64,000 nucleotides of DNA from Streptomyces armeniacus (lineage in GTDB: Bacteria > Actinomycetota > Actinomycetes > Streptomycetales > Streptomycetaceae). Made by a program: the position numbers and the translations under genes. The notes beneath the pieces were generated by a model, which was given only the letters and a program-made list of their open reading frames with translations, did no database searches and was not told where the DNA came from. This document shows, one piece after another, positions 60,432 to 64,000 of the stretch. The stretch lies in contig NZ_CP031320.1 of the NCBI RefSeq assembly GCF_003355155.1, forward strand, positions 5,571,367 through 5,635,366, written 5' to 3'. The stretch's first letter is position 1. Every line of letters begins with the position of its first letter.

Positions 60432-61307
60432 ATGGGGGCACCGACTGTGAGGACGAAGACAGCCCACCGGCCGGTCGCCGCGACCAACCCCGATGAGGAG
60501 AGTCGCGAGACCGGCCCGGAGGTAACGCAGACGCGCACGCACACGCGGACGCTCGTGCAGCGGATGAGAGCTCCTCGCAGACCCCGGATCTGGTTCGAGA
60601 TCGCTCTGATCGCGGTCAGTTACTGGACGTACTCGCTGATCCGGAACGCGGTGCCCGAGCAGCGCGACTCGGCCCTGCGCAACGCCGACTGGATCTGGGA
60701 CGCGGAGCGCGCCATCGGGCTGGGCTTCGAGCACTCGGTCAACCACGCCATGAACGGCGTGACCTGGCTCATCGTCTCGATGAACTACTACTACGCGACG
60801 CTGCACTTCGTCGTCACCATAGGCGTGCTCGTCTGGCTCTACCGCTGGCAGCCGGGCCGTTACGCCGCGAGCAGACTCGTCATCTTCGCCACCACGGGCA
60901 CGGCCCTCCTCGGCTACTACCTCTATCCGCTGGCTCCCCCGCGGCTCATGCCGGACGCGGGCTTCATCGACACGGTGCAGGTGCACGAGACCTGGGGCTC
61001 GATGGCGTCCGGCAACCTCGCCGACATGTCCAACCAGTACGCGGCGATGCCGTCGATGCACATCGGCTGGTCGGTCTGGTGCGGCATCATGATCGCCACG
61101 CTCGCGGCGCCCCTCTGGGTGCGGGTTCTCGGCGTGCTCTATCCGCTGACGACCCTGTTCGTGATCGTCGCGACCGCCAACCACTTCTGGCTCGACGCCG
61201 TCGGCGGTCTGATCTGCCTCAGCTTCGGCTTCGCCGTGACCCGCCTCTGGTACGGGCGGCTGCCGGCCCAGATGCCGAGCCAAGTGGCCCTCGGCACGGC
61301 GGCCTGA
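60432..61307 (+). CDS. PAP2-superfamily / inositol-phosphorylceramide-synthase-like membrane enzyme
   Basis: A 291-residue protein with about six TM helices after a 45-residue cytosolic tail. The lipid-phosphatase-type motifs are PLAPPRLMP, PSMHIGWS and ATANHFWLDAVGG, with both catalytic His residues. The layout resembles AUR1-like phosphotransferases acting on phosphatidylinositol or prenyl phosphates. It starts 36 bp after the LacI gene with no Shine-Dalgarno. The physiological substrate is not known. Confidence 0.87.
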   Translation: MGAPTVRTKTAHRPVAATNPDEESRETGPEVTQTRTHTRTLVQRMRAPRRPRIWFEIALIAVSYWTYSLIRNAVPEQRDSALRNADWIWDAERAIGLGFEHSVNHAMNGVTWLIVSMNYYYATLHFVVTIGVLVWLYRWQPGRYAASRLVIFATTGTALLGYYLYPLAPPRLMPDAGFIDTVQVHETWGSMASGNLADMSNQYAAMPSMHIGWSVWCGIMIATLAAPLWVRVLGVLYPLTTLFVIVATANHFWLDAVGGLICLSFGFAVTRLWYGRLPAQMPSQVALGTAA

Positions 61308-61429
61308 GTCCGTACGGGCCGGTGCCGCACCGGAGTTGGCCGGTCGCACACCGTGGCCGTATCGCGTGACTGTGCGCCCGTACGGCGTGACCGTACGGGC
61401 GGACACCGTGACCGTACGGCCCGCGCGGC

Positions 61430-64000
61430 TCACGCCCCGTAGAACAGCCGCTCCATCACCGCGCGTGCCCGCCGCGTCGTCCGGCGGTAGTCGTCCAGCA
61501 TCTCGCCGACGCTGCCGCCGGGCTCGCCGCCCTCCGTGCTCCCCGGCTCCGCCTCGTAGCCCAGGTACCGGCCCACGGCCGCGAGTTCGCGCGGCTCGGA
61601 CGGGAAGGTGTCGCCGGGCCGGCCACGTACGAGCATCACGGCGTTCCGCACGCGGGTCGCCAGCAGCCACGCCTCGTCCAGGGTCCGCGCGTCGTCGCCG
61701 TCCAGCAGGCCCGCCGCCGCGGCGGCGGCCAGCGCCTCGCGGGTGCGCGTGGTGCGCAGCCCCGGCTCCGCCGCCGCGTGCCGCAGCTGGAGCAGCTGCA
61801 CCGTCCACTCCACGTCGGACAGCCCGCCGCGGCCCAGCTTGGCGTGGGTGGTGGGGTCGGCGCCGCGGGGCATCCGCTCGGCCTCCATGCGGGCCTTGAG
61901 GCGGCGGATCTCGCGTACGGCGTCCTCGCTCAGTCCGTCGGCCGGATACCGCAGCGGGTCGATCAGCTCGATGAACCGCGCACCCAGCTCCTCGTCCCCC
62001 GCCACCGGCGCGGCGCGCAGCAGCGCGTGGCTCTCCCACGTCTGGGACCAGCGGCGGTAGTACGCGGCGTACGAGGCCAGGGTGCGCACCAGCGGGCCGG
62101 ACTTGCCCTCCGGGCGCAGGTCCGCGTCGACGAGCAGCGGCGGGTCGGAGGCGGGCAGCTGGAGCAGCCGGCGGATCTCGTTGGCGACGGTGTACGCGGC
62201 CTTGGCCGCGTCCTCCTCGCTCACGCCCGGTCGCGGCTCGTGTACGAACAGCACGTCCGCGTCCGAGCCGTAGCCCAGCTCGTGGCCGCCGAACCGGCCC
62301 ATGCCGATGACGGCGAAGCGGGTGGGCAGTTCGTCGCCCCACTGGTCGCGTACGGCGGCGCGGAGGGCGCCGGCGAGGGTGGCGGCGTTGATGTCGGAGA
62401 GCGCGCCGCCGAGCCGGTCGACGGCCGGCGCGGGATCCTCCGGCACGGGGCTGTCCTCGGTGCCGTACGCGCCGATGATGTCCGCGGCGGCCGTACGGAA
62501 CAGCTCCCGCCGCCGTACTCCGCGGGCCGCCGTGACGGCCTGCTCCGGGCCGTCCGCGCGGCCGACCGCAGCCAGGATCTCCTGGGTCAGCGCTCTGCGC
62601 CCGCGCGGCTGGAGTTCGTGCGCGGCGGCGAGCAGGGCGACCGCCTCGGGGGCCCGCAGCAGCAGGTCGGGGGCGAGCCGGCCGGCGGACAGGACGCGCG
62701 CCAGGTTCTCCGCCGCGACGCCCTCGTCGCGCAGCAGCCGCAGATACCAGGGGGTCTTGCCGAGCGCGTCGGACACCTTGCGGAAGTTGAGCAGCCCGGC
62801 GTCCGGGTCGGCCGAGTCCGCGAACCAGCCCAGCAGCACCGGCAGCAGCGTCCGCTGGATCGCGGCCTTCCGGCTCACGCCGCTGGCCAGCGCCTCCAGA
62901 TGGCGCAGCGCGGCGCCCGGGTCGGCGTAACCCAGCGCCTCCAGGCGCTGCTTGGCGGCCTTCGCGGACAACCGGATCTCGCCGGGGGCGAGTTGGGCGA
63001 CGGCGTCGAGCAGCGGGCGGTAGAACAGCTTCTCGTGCAGCCGCCGTACGGAGGAGGCGTGCCGCTTCCACGCCTTGTGCAGCTCCGAGAGGGGCTCCGT
63101 GCGGAAGCCCAGCGAGCGGGCCAGCCGCCGCTGGTCCGCCTCGTCCTCGGGCATCAGATGCGTGCGGCGCAGCTTGTACAGCTGGATGCGGTGCTCCATG
63201 GTGCGCAGGAAGCGGTACGACGCGTCGAGCGCGGCGGCGTCCTGGCGGCCGACGTAGCCGCCGGCGGCGAGCGCGTCCAGCGCGGCGAGGGTGGTGGGGC
63301 TGCGCAGCGTGGCGTCGGACCGGCCGTGCACCAACTGGAGCAGCTGCACGGCGAATTCGACGTCGCGCAGCCCGCCGGGCCCGAGCTTCAGCTCGCGTTC
63401 CATGTGCGCGACGGGGATGTTCTCCACCACGCGGCGGCGCATCTGCTGCACGTCGGTGACGAAGTTCTCGCGCTCGGACGCCTGCCACACCAGCGGCGCC
63501 ACGGCGTTCACGTACGCGGCGCCGAGCGCCTCGTCCCCGGCGACCGGCCGCGCCTTGAGCAGCGCCTGGAACTCCCAGGTCTTGGCCCACCGCTGGTAGT
63601 ACGCGAGATGGCTGCTGAGGGTGCGTACGAGCGGCCCGTTCCGGCCCTCGGGGCGGAGGTTGGCGTCCACGGGCCAGATGGTGCCCTCGGCGGTGGTGTC
63701 CGAGCAGATCCGCATCATGCGGGAGGCGATGCGGGTGGCGGCCCGTACGGCCTCGCCCTCCGGGGTGCCGTTGTCGGCCGGTTCACCGACGAAGATGACG
63801 TCCACGTCGGAGACGTAGTTCAGCTCGTGGCCGCCGCACTTGCCCATCGCGACGACGGCGAGCCGGCAGGCGGCGGCGTCCTCCGGCGCCTCGGCGCGCG
63901 CCAGGGCGAGGGCGGCGCGCAGGGTGGCGGTGGCCAGATCGGCGAGTTCGGCGGCGGTCTCGGCCAGACCTGTCGTACCGCACACGTCGCGGGCGGCGAT
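61430..64000 (-). CDS. glnE: Glutamine synthetase adenylyltransferase GlnE, 5' end outside the window
   Basis: The large bifunctional enzyme that adenylylates and de-adenylylates glutamine synthetase. Both nucleotidyltransferase cores are visible: GKCGGHELNY followed by SDVDVIFV in the N-terminal half, and GRFGGHELGYGSDADVLFV in the C-terminal half, with the GlnE linker helices between. The two halves also repeat RPEG(R/K)(N/S)GPLVRTL. The stop is at 61430. The frame continues open to base 64000, so roughly the first 100-150 residues are missing. The 122 bp between it and the PAP2 gene are rich in CGTACGG. Confidence 0.95.
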   Translation of the reverse strand: MAARDVCGTTGLAETAAELADLATATLRAALALARAEAPEDAAACRLAVVAMGKCGGHELNYVSDVDVIFVGEPADNGTPEGEAVRAATRIASRMMRICSDTTAEGTIWPVDANLRPEGRNGPLVRTLSSHLAYYQRWAKTWEFQALLKARPVAGDEALGAAYVNAVAPLVWQASERENFVTDVQQMRRRVVENIPVAHMERELKLGPGGLRDVEFAVQLLQLVHGRSDATLRSPTTLAALDALAAGGYVGRQDAAALDASYRFLRTMEHRIQLYKLRRTHLMPEDEADQRRLARSLGFRTEPLSELHKAWKRHASSVRRLHEKLFYRPLLDAVAQLAPGEIRLSAKAAKQRLEALGYADPGAALRHLEALASGVSRKAAIQRTLLPVLLGWFADSADPDAGLLNFRKVSDALGKTPWYLRLLRDEGVAAENLARVLSAGRLAPDLLLRAPEAVALLAAAHELQPRGRRALTQEILAAVGRADGPEQAVTAARGVRRRELFRTAAADIIGAYGTEDSPVPEDPAPAVDRLGGALSDINAATLAGALRAAVRDQWGDELPTRFAVIGMGRFGGHELGYGSDADVLFVHEPRPGVSEEDAAKAAYTVANEIRRLLQLPASDPPLLVDADLRPEGKSGPLVRTLASYAAYYRRWSQTWESHALLRAAPVAGDEELGARFIELIDPLRYPADGLSEDAVREIRRLKARMEAERMPRGADPTTHAKLGRGGLSDVEWTVQLLQLRHAAAEPGLRTTRTREALAAAAAAGLLDGDDARTLDEAWLLATRVRNAVMLVRGRPGDTFPSEPRELAAVGRYLGYEAEPGSTEGGEPGGSVGEMLDDYRRTTRRARAVMERLFYGA

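Noticed and set aside
61308..61429. Clustered CGTACGG/CCGTACG words as a protein-binding array
   Set aside because: The same words recur throughout the window inside and outside genes, so they look like general base-composition bias rather than a local element.

Overview
The window is very GC-rich DNA, with GTG starts, several apparently leaderless genes, stacked ATGA overlaps and a four-gene 'conservon'. Together these point to a Streptomyces or close relative (Streptomycetaceae). No rRNA, tRNA or CRISPR array was recognised. Both ends cut through genes: dnaB on the left and glnE on the right.

Region 1 (1-16.5 kb) is a mosaic of core and accessory genes. It opens with the replicative helicase DnaB carrying a class 3 intein in its Walker A motif. 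An amidase and a PIG-L deacetylase follow. Next come a TetR repressor with an amidohydrolase behind a near-perfect palindrome, DUF488/NTF2/WYL genes, and an accessory peptide deformylase divergent from an HTH regulator with twin palindromes. The region ends with a VanX-like dipeptidase, a LuxR-type two-component system, and a membrane Ser/Thr kinase whose extracellular part is an amino-acid-binding-protein domain. A truncated regulator remnant lies just after the kinase terminator.

Region 2 (16.6-27.6 kb) is a catabolic island. HMG-CoA lyase and a class II (degradative) HMG-CoA reductase lie with a GAF/PucR-type regulator on the minus strand. Divergent to them on the plus strand are a HyuA/HyuB ATP-dependent carboxylase or hydantoinase (HyuB has a fused gamma-like tail), a class III CoA-transferase and an enoyl-CoA hydratase. 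These enzymes could run carboxylation, CoA activation, hydration and cleavage to acetoacetate plus acetyl-CoA. A decayed IS5-type transposase tail marks the right border.

Region 3 (27.9-38 kb) is accessory. It holds a conservon (cvnABCD) whose sensor kinase has lost its likely phospho-acceptor His and part of its G1 box. After it come a cassette of four coupled small membrane proteins, a Phd-like antitoxin with a frameshifted toxin, and a TetR regulator divergent from a TIM-barrel-like protein.

Region 4 (38-48 kb) is a potassium/RNA-modification neighbourhood: rRNA m5U methyltransferase, KimA-type K+ importer, the TrkA pair ceoB/ceoC, DUF3159 and OB-fold proteins, then kdpE/kdpD without kdpFABC. 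The order from methyltransferase to OB-fold protein matches, from memory, the Rv2689c-Rv2694c block of mycobacteria.

Region 5 (48-64 kb) holds an orphan ABC ATPase, then a single reading frame joining a signal-peptide amidase (truncated at its C-terminus) to a nearly complete class I terpene synthase. This is the most unusual gene in the window. A maltose/maltodextrin locus follows (LacI, GH13 alpha-glucosidase, MalG, MalF, MalE), then a second divergent binding protein and a second LacI paralogue, a PAP2-type membrane enzyme, and the start of glnE on the minus strand.
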